Source: Margaritispora aquatica (Eukaryota > Ascomycota > Leotiomycetes > Helotiales > Discinellaceae). Taken from it: DNA of 64,000 bases. A model generated the notes under the pieces. The model was given only the letters and a program-made list of their open reading frames with translations. It ran no database searches and was not told the DNA's origin. A program made the position numbers and the translations under genes. Numbering within the stretch: position 1 is the first letter of the stretch; the number at the start of each line of letters is the position of its first letter. Shown here piece by piece: positions 34,170 through 45,611 of this stretch. The stretch is from the NCBI GenBank assembly GCA_007644065.1, contig VJWN01000022.1, forward strand, positions 310,001 to 374,000, read 5' to 3'.

Positions 34170-34651
34170 AACAAGAGGTCATTGCAACGCCAACACCGAC
34201 ACCAACTCCTCCTCCCCCTCCACCTAGGATCATGGCACCTCTCCCTCCACCGATCCCCTCACCACTCTCTTCGCCCATCATGGCGCCTGAGCCTATGGAT
34301 GAGGAAGAAGTCACGCCTAACATGGCCGCATTGCTCGCGTCGTCCTTGGAAGCAGTGCGAGCTCCTGAGCAGCTTGGACGTTTGTCGTCGATCCAGGAAA
34401 GCCAGATTGAGAGGATCACCGATAGGATGATTGAGAATGCCAATTCGATAACTCGACCGGCTGTGCATTCTCCTTCTCCTCAATTACCCGTATTGGTGCC
34501 GTTTGATCCTATTGCTGCGTTGGCTGATATTGCGGTCGCGTCAGGGCCAGCACCTGTATCTGTGGTGGGCGTACAAAATGAGATTAGTGAGCAGAGTAGA
34601 GCAGGTAGTGGTGGCGGTGCGGTTGGAGGGATACCTTCTATATTTGGTTGA
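30873..34651 (+). CDS. RXT3: Rxt3, subunit of the Rpd3L histone deacetylase complex (1241 aa)
   Basis: Two exons, 30873-32968 and 33022-34651, joined across a 53-nt intron (GTAAGT, GCTAAC branch point, GAG acceptor); 1241 aa. The start codon has a good context (CACCATGG). The N-terminal ~690 residues are disordered, rich in Pro, Gln, Arg and Ser, with a charged helical stretch of EREMREQREQ type and a poly-Gln run. His-rich runs flank the splice junction. The Rxt3 domain follows: NSLFTIKIPQVYLGHVSRRE, RCAVWGTDIYTDDSDVIAAC, IHSGWFRGAW and, later, HECHVTVLILPLLQNYSS with GFKRNGYASVHDGLSF. In yeast Rxt3 belongs to the large Rpd3 complex that represses transcription; in fungi it affects development and stress responses. 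The C-terminal region has poly-Thr and poly-Pro runs. Intact. Confidence 0.93.
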
Positions 34652-35074
34652 GTTGAGTCGTGAAAGTTGAAAGTTGGAAGTTGGAAGCTGGGTGTATATA
34701 CAACCCAATACTTTACCTACTAGAATACAAGCTTATAAATATTATACCTTTTCGTGGTAAATTTTCCAGCTATCTAAGGTACCTATCGTTTTTTACCCTT
34801 GAGCTGGAGTAAATAATAAAAAATGTTGGAATTAATAGATGTTTTATAGTTGAGAAGTATTACACCAGTATGTAGTGTATCCAATTCATCTAATCAAACT
34901 TGCATCATATTTAGTCTTGGTCTTGGTATTGTAAGCGATTATACACTCAGGTAGTTTTTGGTACGGGGGCTATGAAGGTTTAATTAACCATAAAGAGCTA
35001 CATGACAGCGATCATTCGGATTCATGCGCTTCCTCCATAGCGCCGGCATCTAAACCGCGTCTAGCACAGGACAC

Positions 35075-35104
35075 GACAAGACAAGACAAGACAAGACAAG
35101 ACAA
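35075..35104. repeat. (GACAA)6 microsatellite
   Basis: Six tandem five-base units, intergenic. Confidence 0.85.
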
Positions 35105-36185
35105 TCCCTATGAGGTCCGACGTCACTTCATAAGATACCTCATGCCCCTCACTCACTCAATCGGTCCAAGGGGGTGGGGGCAAACAAGAGAAATAGACTA
35201 TAGTTAGGTGTCTCTCCCGGTCTCGGCGCCCATCGCATCGCATCGCATCGACACCCCGTAACAACCTGGGTAGCCTTTAATATCAACGACACCTCCTCCC
35301 CCCCTCCCCCGCCTCCGACGATTCTTCGTGCGTGCGACCCCCTTCGACTTCGACTTCGGAGTGGAGTTAGTTCGGGCTGTTATCCATGCTTCCCTCCCTA
35401 AGAATCTGTGCATTAGGTAAAGTCCGGACTGGGCGGGACGGGACGTTGCAACAGCCTGTCGGAGCGGAAGTAGAAGCAGAAGCAGAAGCAGAAGTAGCTA
35501 CGATGAAATTCATTCATTGCCACGCACGCACAAGTCGATTCCGATTCCGGTTCCGAAAGTACCTATACTGCTGCGCCGTTGAGCGGAAGGAAAGGGAGGG
35601 CGACAAGTACATACTCATGGAGCGGGTGGGTGCAAGGACGTATCTTGAGGCATGACTTGACTGGTTGGGGCGAAGTCCGGAGTCTAAGCAAGGGAAGATC
35701 CTGGCTCAGCTTAAGGACATGGTGGTGGCCCGAGTATTGGGAGTATACGAGTGCGTGGCATGCCAATCCATACAATGAATTTTGGCGCGAGGAGGTCGAT
35801 TAGTTTCTGGAACCGAGGAGGGAGGAGTTGGAGATGGAGAGCTTGAGGAGGTGCGTGTTTGGGGAGTTTTGAACGGTCCTGGGAGGATTCTTGCGACGAG
35901 GTCGGGATGTGATGTGATTCGCTTGACCTCTGAGTCTGGATACCAGCACCGAGATTGAAAGTCATAGGGTTGCGTGAGCTTGATGGCACGAGTGGGAACT
36001 ATGGAGCGAAGTGGAGTGCACTAGAAAACTGCTCAGGTAACTCTTTCAGGTGAGCGTTCATATACAAACCTATAGGCCTATCCGCTTACCTCCTGCCGCT
36101 TCAAGGAGAAGAACAACAGGTGGCCAAAAAAGGTTAGGTTTCCTACCTCCTCCAAGGGTATCATTCACGTCATTCAGGAACTGAG

Positions 36186-36236
36186 TCATCCTCATCCTCA
36201 TCCTCATCCTCATCCTCATCCTCATCCTCATCCTCA
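36186..36236. repeat. (CCTCAT)8 microsatellite
   Basis: About eight perfect six-base units; intergenic. Confidence 0.9.
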
Positions 36237-36798
36237 CATAAGGTAGAGATCAATAACATAAACTCGATTATCATCCTGTCTCTACCGCCCCGATCCCGTG
36301 CGCACCAGCTCAATTTCAACTTCCAACGCACTGGTGATTATCAAAAATATCCAACTCCCGCCTTACTTCACGTGAATCACGAGGTTCGATCAGAGCGCAT
36401 CAATGAGCACCCAAGTGAAAATATTGCCTATACGGAGTCCTACATAAAGCATCCCACGGAAGCGCAACTAGACTCTACGGCCGCTCGTGGCGTTGTCACA
36501 TGCATAGAAGCCATGGAAATGCTCGCCAAAGACCGGGAACAAGGAGCCAAGGTGTCAATTAGAGGAAACGTGCTTTTATGCATGATATTCGGTTATTCTG
36601 ATCTCTTCTTAATCTTACTGCATTCCTTATGATATAAGATCATTCCTCAGAAAGCGCTGATTTATATGTATATATAGGGCTCTCTACTGCTTGGATGCTC
36701 TTCAGACTCTTTAATCCTATCTATTTCACCTACTGCTTCCTTACGTGATTCACCCCCCATCATCCCTCACAAGGTCATAATGCACAAATTAAACGCAC

Positions 36799-37194
36799 AT
36801 GCGCGATAGACCATATGTGGACTTGTTGGTCGACCTAATTTTTACGGTCAAACAACAAAGAATCCCCTCATCTATTTCTCGGCCGATAACAACTCTCTCT
36901 GGGTCCCGCGATTCCCCAACCATGGCAGAAAAGCTTTTAGGTGGCGCGATTGTCTATCAGAATACATATGTAAAAAATTTGAAGCATCTCATTGCGTACG
37001 ACGGGATGCGTAATTTCGATGAGGCTTTGTTTGCAAAAAAGGAGTTCCCAAGATTGAGAGAGATCTTGGTTTTGCTGGATGATTACCAAGTGCATCACGA
37101 TTCCATGTCGGGTGCCAAGTTGAGGGAGTATTATTCGATTGGATGCGAAATTATGAATATTCCAGGGGTTGCAGGGGCTCAAGCTCTGATCTGA
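36799..37194 (+). pseudogene. C-terminal remnant of a 2EXR gene
   Basis: The frame ends with VKNLKHLIAYDGMRNFDEAL and FPRLREILVLLDDYQVH. These align with the C-terminal part of the 2EXR gene at 38527 (IAIKHISVLYADLTCLNDV; FPALNSITCLINDYVL). Spacing and the final strand-helix pattern agree, but the 2EXR motif itself is missing: nothing upstream of about 36900 is family-like. It is therefore a truncated copy lying 1.3 kb from its relative and on the opposite strand. Confidence 0.6.
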
Positions 37195-38526
37195 GAGGAG
37201 AAAGAATTATCTGGTTTGAGATCAATTCGATCTTTCAAGTTCCCAAGTCTTGATTGCATGCTTCCATTTACGCAAAGAGGATACAAAGCAGAGTGAGATA
37301 CTACTGGGGGCATTTTGATCACAATGATAATCTTGATTGAAAAGCGGCAGTTAAGCTGCAGTTTTTGTACAAGCCATATAGACTCTTTTACCACATTCAA
37401 CTCGTATCTAGAGATTTCACAAGTTAGTTTCTACTAGCATTCAATGCGGGTAGTCAGATACTACAGTGTACAAAGGGACCGCGTGAGGTCTGCAGTTTGA
37501 TGTTTGCTGCTTATTATCTTCAGCCAGATTATCTTTGTGTCTTTTTTTTTCTAAAACGATAATATTTGAAGAAAGTTCTTGCGAAGATATAATAATAAGT
37601 GCCAGCTTCAAAGATGATTGCATACATGCACAGAAAAAGAGCAAGTCTCACTGCGATGGCAGATATTATGTCTTTCTATTTTAATGGTGTTGAATCGTTG
37701 ATCTGTCTCTTTTCTTGTTTTTATTAACGGCTTTAATTCCTTCTTTCCATTGCCATTCGAGTGTCACATTCTTCCAAAATATGCGTTTTACATCTTGTAC
37801 ATTTTTTTCGGTACAAGAGGTATAGAAGGACAGCCTACGTGAAGATTGCCCTAGCTTTACAAAGAAGCGTTTCCAAGAACTTCAATCTAAAGAGAAAAGA
37901 AGTTGGGTACTAAAGTTTTAAGGAAATACATTAGTAGAATTTAGCCTGGAGAAAACATTCAGTTTATCCTTTATTAATGTTACTTGCGTTCTGTTTTATG
38001 GAACTTGATAAAGATCCACAATGTAGCAGTCTGCATGTATCCTTGTGCCTAATACTGTGCGCCTTTGCCTTCCGACCATGTCATAAGCAACTCCTACATG
38101 CTCCTCAGCAAACTCCGGCAACGCTAGCAACAATTGAGAATCTTCCAAGATCTGCCCAAATGCGCGCCTTTATCTCCTCGAGAATATGCAGCACGCCTAT
38201 AGGTGAAATTTTCGTTTAGAGCTAGAACATTGCTCTGATGAATTGCACTTCGAAGCGAAACTTGATTGTGACGTCGTTGATCAGCTCTCGTTCCTCGTCT
38301 GTCACAGCAAGCTGATTTGATGGATGATAGGGGGTGAATCACGTGAGGAAGCAGTAGGTGAAATAGATAGGATTGAAGAGTCTGAAGAGCATCTACCGCA
38401 GTAGAGAGCTCTATATATACAGATAGATCAGCACTTCATAAGGAATGCTCTCATACCATAAGGAATGCAGTGAGATTAAGAAGAGAATCAAAATAACCGA
38501 ATATCATGCATAAAAGCACGTGACCT
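37195..38526. other. Intergenic spacer
   Basis: Convergent 3' flanks of two 2EXR loci; AT-rich in 37500-37990. No gene recognised. Confidence 0.5.
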
Positions 38527-39564
38527 CTAACTGACATGATTCGTATCTGAGGCACGAACAACCTTCGGCTTGCTTACTCTCTGCATCTTTACTTCAACTG
38601 CAAGCCTTTCGGCATCATCCAGACCCTCTGTCGTGAGCTGACCATTGACTTCCGGTTGCAAAATGTACCTACGCATATAATCGACTGGAAAACTTGGAGC
38701 ATCCCGAAGTACATAATCATTTATAAGACATGTGATGCTATTCAATGCGGGAAATGCTTTCTTGACTCGAACAACGTCGTTCAAGCAAGTGAGGTCTGCG
38801 TATAGAACAGAAATGTGTTTGATGGCAATTCGGGTGAACTCAGAAAGGCTGTCAAACGAGATATGCCCCAGATCCCAGCGCTGGAATCTGACTCCATGCA
38901 ATATGTCGTTGGGAAAGATGTAAATCTTGCGAGTAAGGTCAAGATTGCGTTGGTTGAATTTGAGGACGTTTTGAAAATCTTGGAGCCACCATCGGACGCG
39001 ATTGACCTTTGTCGGCTGATTTCCCTTTGAAGCCTCAGCGTTGGCTACAACTGCAGAACCAGAGCCGGTCATTGTCAAAGCTCTCAAGTGGAGTTCTGGA
39101 TTGCCCTGACTAGCAATTTTAACGAGCTCTTGAGATGGTATTGCAAGTCTGTTTTGGTTCTTTGTGGACTCAAGTGGGTCATCGATGATACAAAAACGAC
39201 GTGACTCGCGGCAGGTGTGCAAGATAATAGGAACATTTGATCCACTCCTGACAATGGAATAACCAAATTTGTGACGCACGGCTGGCTCTGAGCTCACCAG
39301 TGCAATCACAGCCAAATCTGCATTCGCTGCTTTGCCCCATATTTCCTGCCGAAGCTCCAAAGGAAGTTGGGTGAAGTGTGTGAAGGTTGAGAACAACTCG
39401 TGGAACTCGTTGGGTATGGGCAAGCGAGCCGTAGGTGGCGAGATCTTCATGAATTCTAGAGGAGCTGCATCAATGTATTGTTGACTGGTTTCTTGCTTCT
39501 CTGAGTCGCTGGTAGGTACTTGTGGGCTTGGCTGAGAAGAAGAGGGTGAGGGCTGATCGATATT

Positions 39565-40331
39565 CCCTACGGAAGCAGGTTTGTCATATATTATAACCCA
39601 AATCACTATAAGTAATAGCGATCTCGCTATAAAATATAGTAACTCGGTTTCGAGTATAACGGAGGTTTATAAGTGGATTTTTACTTCGTTATAATTAATA
39701 GTAAGAATTACTATACTATTAGTCTTATAATATATCTTACTATACTTTATAAGGGCCTCGTTATCTAGATCTATATATATAGATATATATATAGATATAT
39801 CGTATCCGGATCCTTTAGATAATATAAAATAGACTATACCCGGATATTTTACCACCGTAAATACCTTATTCCTCTTATTCCCCTTATTCCTCTTCTTTAT
39901 TCTCCTTCGAATTCGTTCTCTTATAGACTCTTATAGACAGTAGATCCAAAGGTAGGTAGTAGATCCAAAGGTAGGTAGTAGATCCAGTAGATCCAAAGGT
40001 AGGTCAGTAGCAGATCCAAAGGTAGGTTAGTAGCAGATCTAAAGGTAGGGAGTAGATCTAGTAGATCCAAGGGCAGTATATAGATTCGTAGATAGATTTG
40101 TAGATTCCTAGGGTTCTAAACTTATAGTAAAAGTCGTTATTTTTAATAGCGATACCGTTATAAAATATAACTAAGGGTTATAACGAAGTCTAAAAAATAG
40201 CTATAAAAAAAGTTGAATTTCGTTATAACTAATAGTAAGCGCCGTTATAAATCGTTAAAATTCCCGTTGTTTTTTATAACAATTATAATAGTAATATTTC
40301 TATATATTATAACGAACCTACTTCCGTAGGG
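39565..40331. mobile_element. Non-autonomous DNA transposon (MITE-like), 767 bp
   Basis: The ends are inverted copies: CCCTACGGAAGCAGGTTTGT on the left and, read inward from the right end, CCCTACGGAAGTAGGTTCGT; about 24 bases match with three C/T differences. Direct ATT copies flank it (39562-39564 and 40332-40334), giving a three-base target duplication. The interior is AT-rich and codes for no transposase. It contains direct repeats of TTCGTTATAAYTAATAGTAA near each end and a tandem array of AGATCCAAAGGTAGGTAGT units at 39944-40060. Superfamily unclear: three-base duplications occur in PIF/Harbinger and CACTA elements, but the target ATT is not the usual TWA of Harbinger. Confidence 0.85.
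39944..40060. repeat. Tandem AGATCCAAAGGTAGG units inside the transposon
   Basis: About six degenerate copies of a ~20-bp unit (GTAGATCCAAAGGTAGGTA) with length variation, inside the element at 39565-40331. Confidence 0.8.
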
Positions 40332-40394
40332 ATTGTTCTCTAGGCTCGTGAACGTCTCGTTCGCAATTCTTGCTGATGGTGGTGGTCCTGACAT

Positions 40395-42634
40395 GTTGCT
40401 ATCTAGGGTACATAAATCAGTAAGCTACAGAGATGGAGTTGAAACAGCATGAAGGAGTTCATTAGAAACCTACCAGTTGCTGCTCCGTCTACAAGATTCA
40501 GTCGGTCGATCGGGAGGAGCAAGGGGGTTTTTCGTTGAAACCGAAAGCCTGGGATTCAGCTGCAGAAATTTTAGCTAATTGTTCATTTAACGCGACACAG
40601 TATAAAGCATACACTGCTGACAAGCAGAGTAAAAATTGAGACGCGATAAGTCAAGAATATGTACGCGTGATGCCAGAATTTTCTTTGCAGATCGAAAGAT
40701 AACAGAGAGTAAAGTACAAATGCTAAGAAGCAATTGACAGTAGGCAAGAACGAAATCATCTTCCATGCCCTTTCTTTAAACAGTCTATACCCCTTCGGGC
40801 ATGGCGCCTTTTCTTCTCTTTACGAAGGAAGTCTTAGCGAGGTGGAGGGAAATTGCAATCTTTTGCTAATTTTCAGGTTCAGTTCAGTGGGATATATTGA
40901 CTTGTATAGCACATATCAGTATTTAATCTATCTTTTTAACTTAAATGAAGGCTGAACTTGAAGCCTAAAACGACTCGATTGTGTTGGTACTTGTGGTGTT
41001 GAAGCCTTGAAGAATCTTTCATGTAATATATATTGAAAATTTCTGTAGTTTGTCAAATCAAAGAGCTATGAATTCACTGACTTCAGCATAATAATTCAAT
41101 CGAGTGTTTAAGTCAAGCCTGTCATATTAACTGAGGTCACTCAGATAAAACTATAGATTTATTTCAGAACCGCCAAACAATATCTCCTGGCTGTATTGGC
41201 AAACTTCTTTTTCTCTATCTCAGTGACACTGCTTTTTCAACTTCAAGGTAACCGTCTATGGTGAGCATCCTCAATTAAAAATAAATTGAAATAAGATCTG
41301 GGGGCCGAAAAAAGATTATAATAGTTCCAAGACTGTCAAGGAAGTGGATGAAGGGTAAAAGAGTGATGTTTGTTGGAGGAAATTTCAAGTTGAAAATGTG
41401 CTTGCCAAGCTACTTTCACAGCCTAGTCTTAACATCGATCAAAACTCAAATACTGAGAAACCCGAGATTAGTAAGCAGTCTTGATAACAGCTAGCACGTT
41501 CACTTCAAATGATGCAAGTTGTAAGAGGATTTGATTTGGAAGATAAATACAACTGAAACTTAGGCAAAGATGCGTTCTCAATCACAAATGGAAACGTGTT
41601 TTATACCAATTACTGTGGGTCTCAAAGCACGCCAATCTTTGATATTGTACTCTGCTTAGCTCAACTAAGAATAAACCTTGAACATTCTCGGCAGCGCAGA
41701 AATTTATCGGCAATGATCGACACCACAGATATTGGCATCAGCTTTATCAGCACTGCTGACATACCTGATAGTTTACAAGTGCTATAATCCTTGTTTATTT
41801 CCAGGTGCAACCAAGAACAATGAATATGGAATGTTTCATGTGAACCGTGATTTCAACATAATTTTACTGAAGTTTTCTTTGGCATATAAGACAAAAGATT
41901 TGCGTTCTTTAGAGGCCCAAGGATAAGATATTTATAGAACGCTGCTTTTCAATTTTGTCTTGGTTCTACACAGACTGATCCGTCTAGGAAATGTCCGAGG
42001 GAACATAATTATGATCGCTGAATCCAAAAGAGTAAGTCATGAGTGACAATTGCTACAGTGTGTTGATGCATTTCTGGGCTGAGAAGCTATTGATTAGAAA
42101 AATAGCATTCTAGCACGAGCCTCAAGTTGAATTTCCTTGGATGTACAGTCACGTTATCACAATGGAGTGTGATGATCTAATCTGCAGGTTCGGGCATAAT
42201 TTTGAAAGTCTCGCTTAGCTGCCCAGGATTCAACAGCGAACAAACTTCAATCGGTGACTCTTAAACTGGATTTGAATGCCCTGGTAGCGAAAGAATAGCC
42301 TTCTTAACTCGGAATTTAATTTCTCCGTGATATCAAATTCTTCCTCGAGTCGATCATGACCCTTCAGCGCATGCCAGGGCGGGCTGTGCCTGGATTAGTC
42401 AACGGGGATGATTCAGCTGGATCTCCATAGTAAAAGTCTGAATCAAGGTTTTACCTCAGACAGACGATGAGCTCGAAGAAGCGAGTACGAGCCTCATTTT
42501 CTATTTGATGGCCATGTTTTATTGAATTGAAAGGCTATAAAGTCGATCTTCGCCCTCCCACAGTCTTTCTCTCCTCACCAGCCTCAATCTTTACTTGCAA
42601 AGACAACAAATCATATCAATCAGCACTCATCATC
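40395..42634. other. Long AT-rich spacer
   Basis: No gene in 2.2 kb apart from the 5' flank of the split 2EXR gene at its left and the promoter of the secreted-protein gene at its right. Short frames of 60-75 codons lack recognisable content. Confidence 0.5.
42536..42541 (+). promoter_or_regulatory. Probable TATA box of the secreted-protein gene
   Basis: TATAAA lies 99 bases upstream of the start codon at 42635, followed by a CT-rich stretch (CTTTCTCTCCTCACC), the usual layout of strongly expressed fungal genes. Confidence 0.5.
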
Positions 42635-43268
42635 ATGAAGTCTCTCTTCGCTACGATCTCTTCCATTGTTCTCCTTGCTGTGCTTGCAGCACCAGCCCAG
42701 AGTTCGCCAACTCCTCTCAACCCGCCCAAGAAGCGCGACTGGAGCAAATTCACCAAGGCTTCATTCCCACCCAACAACCTTGATCACACCGTTGACCATG
42801 CCCTTGATGCTTACAATTTCTACGGCAACCAATCTTGGGCTTTGACACAGCGCCCCTGGCTCTCTGAGGTTGTGTGGGTCCATGAGTCCCGTTGGTACAC
42901 CACCAAGAATAATCAAACCACCATCTCAGAGAGCGACGAAGCTGCCTCGCTTGAAGCTCGTGGCACCACAGATGGTATCACCTGGGACGCCAATGCTGAC
43001 AGTAACGACGGATGTCCCACACCAACACATTTCCAGCGTGGGTTCACGTGCACGCCAACATGGACCTGGAAACAATCATCCGGGCGGCTTCATTTACTTC
43101 GCGGCTGTGCCACGTATCACGGCGTCAAGCACAAAATATGTCGCAAAAGTGAACGCCTACTCAGATGATTGGTGTGATGAGTATTTGTACTCTGTAGTTG
43201 GGGATTATGGCTTTTGTCTGTCATCGTGGGATTTCTTGTCATTTCTGAGCTTCAGTCAGTCGGTGTGA
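42635..43268 (+). CDS. Small secreted protein of unknown function, frame uncertain
   Basis: From ATG 42635 the protein begins with a clear signal peptide (MKSLFATISSIVLLAVLAAP, cleavage near QSSP or a few residues on) and a KKR site that a Kex2-type protease could cut. The mature part has aromatic-rich text (WALTQRPWLSEVVWVHESRW) and two cysteines near residue 130. In that frame the end (stop 43168) looks atypical and very basic. One base over, the frame to 43268 carries convincing protein-like text (GGFIYFAAVPRITASS; YSDDWCDEYLYSVVGDYG) with two more cysteines. I infer a one-base frame change near 43060 or an intron I cannot place. I do not recognise the family; it may be an effector-like or cell-wall protein. 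Confidence 0.6.
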
Positions 43269-43609
43269 GAGAGTGATGGTCTGGGATTTTGGCATGGCAG
43301 GAGTCGACTCTGAGATGGAAAGAAGATAAGAAGGAGTCTGGAAGTTTGAAGCCAAATGTTCGTCATGGCGATTTACGGAGGTGCTTGCGAAATAAATACG
43401 TATTCCAAAGGCATGCTCTTCTTGTCCTTTGGACTGAGATGATATACATAAGTGTGGTGATGAGAGGAACAGTAAATAAAGCATGCGCATTAAGAGAAGA
43501 TCCCACATCTTTGCGACAGCTAAGTGACGTTAGCAAACCCTCCTGAGGAAGGACTACATGAAGATGCAAGTAAATACACGAAGATTTATAGTAACGCACA
43601 AGCAAGAAC
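43269..43609. other. Short convergent spacer
   Basis: The 3' flanks of the secreted-protein gene and the Zn2Cys6 gene. Nothing else seen. Confidence 0.5.
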
Positions 43610-45611
43610 TCAAGAAGGAATAAAAATCTTCTTCTCCTTAACCACAATTTCGCAATCTGTGACTTCTCCTTGCCTGTAGACTAAACTCAAAGTATGGTGC
43701 CGCTGATCGTACTCTACGCCAGCAGAGCGTACTCTCGCCCAAGTAGGGACCATTCCTATTGCATCTCTGTGTAAATCTTCTATTTGCTGTATGCAAGTGG
43801 CGACTGCAGCAGCCGTTTTGCTTCTCATCATCGCAGCTTGGTGTTGCATTGTATGTAGCAGATTGATTGCGCGCTTACGAATCGAGCTGTCTCGGCAGTT
43901 CAGCGCTATGAAGTAGATTGAAGTGAAGGGACCAAAATCCAGTGAGACTCTAACAGTTTTCACTCTGAGTCCTCTTTGTAACTTGTCGACGAAGTCCTCG
44001 GCTAGACTGACGATATCGTTCATATCTTTTCGAAAGGTATCAAAAATCACTGAAATATAATGTCAGCAAAGTTATGAGAGAAAGCAGACGCTAACGCACT
44101 TAGATCAGTACATAACGAAGTCCTCAGCATGAGCATGATAGCTTCCGAGTCAATCTTCAATATAGCGCATCCGGTGGTCTCTGCCAAATGACGATTGCGA
44201 TAAAGTAAAGCTTCGAAGGCTTTTATCCACAATCTGCAGTGATGTAGGTGCCTTTCCTGCTTTCTTTGAAGCTGATCGAAGTTTGAGACGTCTACCAGTC
44301 CGTCGCGGACACCGAGCTTGGAAGTAGGAATGACGAACCATTCCAGCAGTATTGGCGAATTAACAGCTTTAGAATCCTCGGTGAGCTCGCCGAATGTCAC
44401 AGCGATGGTCCGCACCCAACGCTTCACTCTTCTGAATATCAAATCGAGATGCAATCGAGCATCGTGGACAGTTCGAAACTCGTTCGGTATTTTATCGAGT
44501 ATATCTTCATCACTATTGTGGGGCAGTAAATCATCCTCCAGGCATTTCGATTCATTGAATCGAAGCCTCTGGACATCAAGCCTACCATATATCTGTTCCA
44601 AAATGTCGTCAACGTGGCTGGGTTCAGGAGAAGAAAAGCCGAATGGATGATGCTTTGAGTTGCTGTGGCCAATATGCCAAGTTCGAAGTAGCTCGATGCC
44701 ATTTTTGATTTGACTATCTGCGAGAGTAGAGTTTCCCTGAGATGTTTCGAAGATGCTGATCAGAAGGCAGGTGAGAAGCGTCGTCCTCAAGTCCTGTCGT
44801 CCTCCTGCAATATCTCTGTTCATAATAGTCACTGCTCTTGAATACTGTTGTACAGCTGATTTGTGATGCTCATTTGTGGTAGTGACATTCGAATCAAGAG
44901 GGAAACTTTGATAGCCATCCATGAACTGATCAAGTGCTGCCAAAGCAATGACTCCATGTCTGATCGAGTCCTTGTTGCATGACTTTAACAAAACTGATCG
45001 CAAGGCATCATTTTCGAAGAACAGGTCAAGTTTGAGTGACGTCGAGTCTCGGAACCGTTTAAAATATTGCTCTTCCTTCTCCGAGTTGTGTAATAACATC
45101 GATGGCAAGATATGGAATGGGGAAGGGACAACTGGGCGGACCTCGATTGGAATTGGTAAAGTTGGCTGGGTTGCTGGTGGTGGTGCTTGACGCTGATATC
45201 CATCGCAAGTAATTCCAAACTTCTGACATCTTATGCATATAGGCTTTCTTGTCGATATTAGTGTGAGAATTGAAAAGCTAATTGAACATCGCCCGGCTCA
45301 GATGAGCCGACTTCTTTGGATTGAACCTCTCAATTGACTAGTATCCCAAAAGAAACTTGCTTACGTCTCATCACATTTTACCCTCCTTATCCTTCACTGT
45401 ATGTTAGAAAGCATTCAATTTAGAGTTTGAACTCAAGACACGGAGCGTTCAGGTTGGAGACCTACTTGCAAGTCCCACAACCACCTCTAGAGTGTTTCCC
45501 AGAGACCCGAACCTTTCGAGCAGACCCTGCTTTGGACTTTGACATGCTGTCTGAGTCAACTTCACTATCCCTTGGTATTCCTGAGGAAGGGCCAGCTGCC
45601 TCAGCATTCAT
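43610..45611 (-). CDS. Zn2Cys6 fungal transcription factor (586 aa)
   Basis: Four exons in phase: 45466-45611, 45365-45391 (27 nt), 44100-45247 and 43610-44049. The start codon at 45611 gives MNAEAAGPSSGIPRDSE. The zinc cluster is assembled from three exons: CGTC ends exon 1, IRRVKCDE is the 27-nt exon 2, and PICIRCQKFGITC opens exon 3. The spacing is C-x2-C-x6-C-x6-C-x2-C-x6-C, exactly the GAL4-type binuclear cluster. A Pro-rich linker follows (RQAPPPATQPTLPIPIEVRP). The rest resembles the C-terminal regulatory part of many ascomycete regulators (LKSCNKDSIRHGVIALAALD, YSRAVTIMNRDI, TLLTCLLISIFETSQGN). Target genes are unknown; the nearest is the secreted-protein gene, transcribed convergently. 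Confidence 0.9.

Larger units (their letters stand above)
34652..36798. other. Spacer with simple repeats
   Basis: No supported gene in 2.1 kb. It contains (GACAA)6 at 35075-35104, CATCG repeats near 35234, AGAAGC repeats at 35468-35495 and (CCTCAT)8 at 36186-36236. A frame at 36372-36632 (86 codons) reads plausibly (STAARGVVTCIEAMEMLAKD) but matches nothing known to me. Confidence 0.45.
38527..40394 (-). pseudogene. 2EXR gene split by a transposon
   Basis: The main body (38527-39561) encodes a complete 2EXR protein: FSTFTHFTQLPLELRQEIWG, PIILHTCRESRRF, then the C-terminal FPALNSITCLINDYVL. It has no ATG at its own 5' end. The first 21 codons, from ATG 40394 (MSGPPPSARIANETFTSLE), sit on the far side of a 767-bp element (39565-40331). 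Removing the element and one copy of its three-base target duplication rejoins the two parts exactly in frame, for an original length of 365 aa. The insertion is thus within the first exon. Translation could restart at an internal Met (MKISPPTARLPIP), which would keep the whole 2EXR domain, so residual function is possible. Confidence 0.85.

Noticed and set aside
36186..36236. CRISPR-like array
   Set aside because: A perfect six-base microsatellite with no spacers; the genome is eukaryotic.
45290..45315. CGGCTCAGATGAGCCG palindrome
   Set aside because: It lies within intron 2 of the Zn2Cys6 gene and has no companion copies; probably chance.
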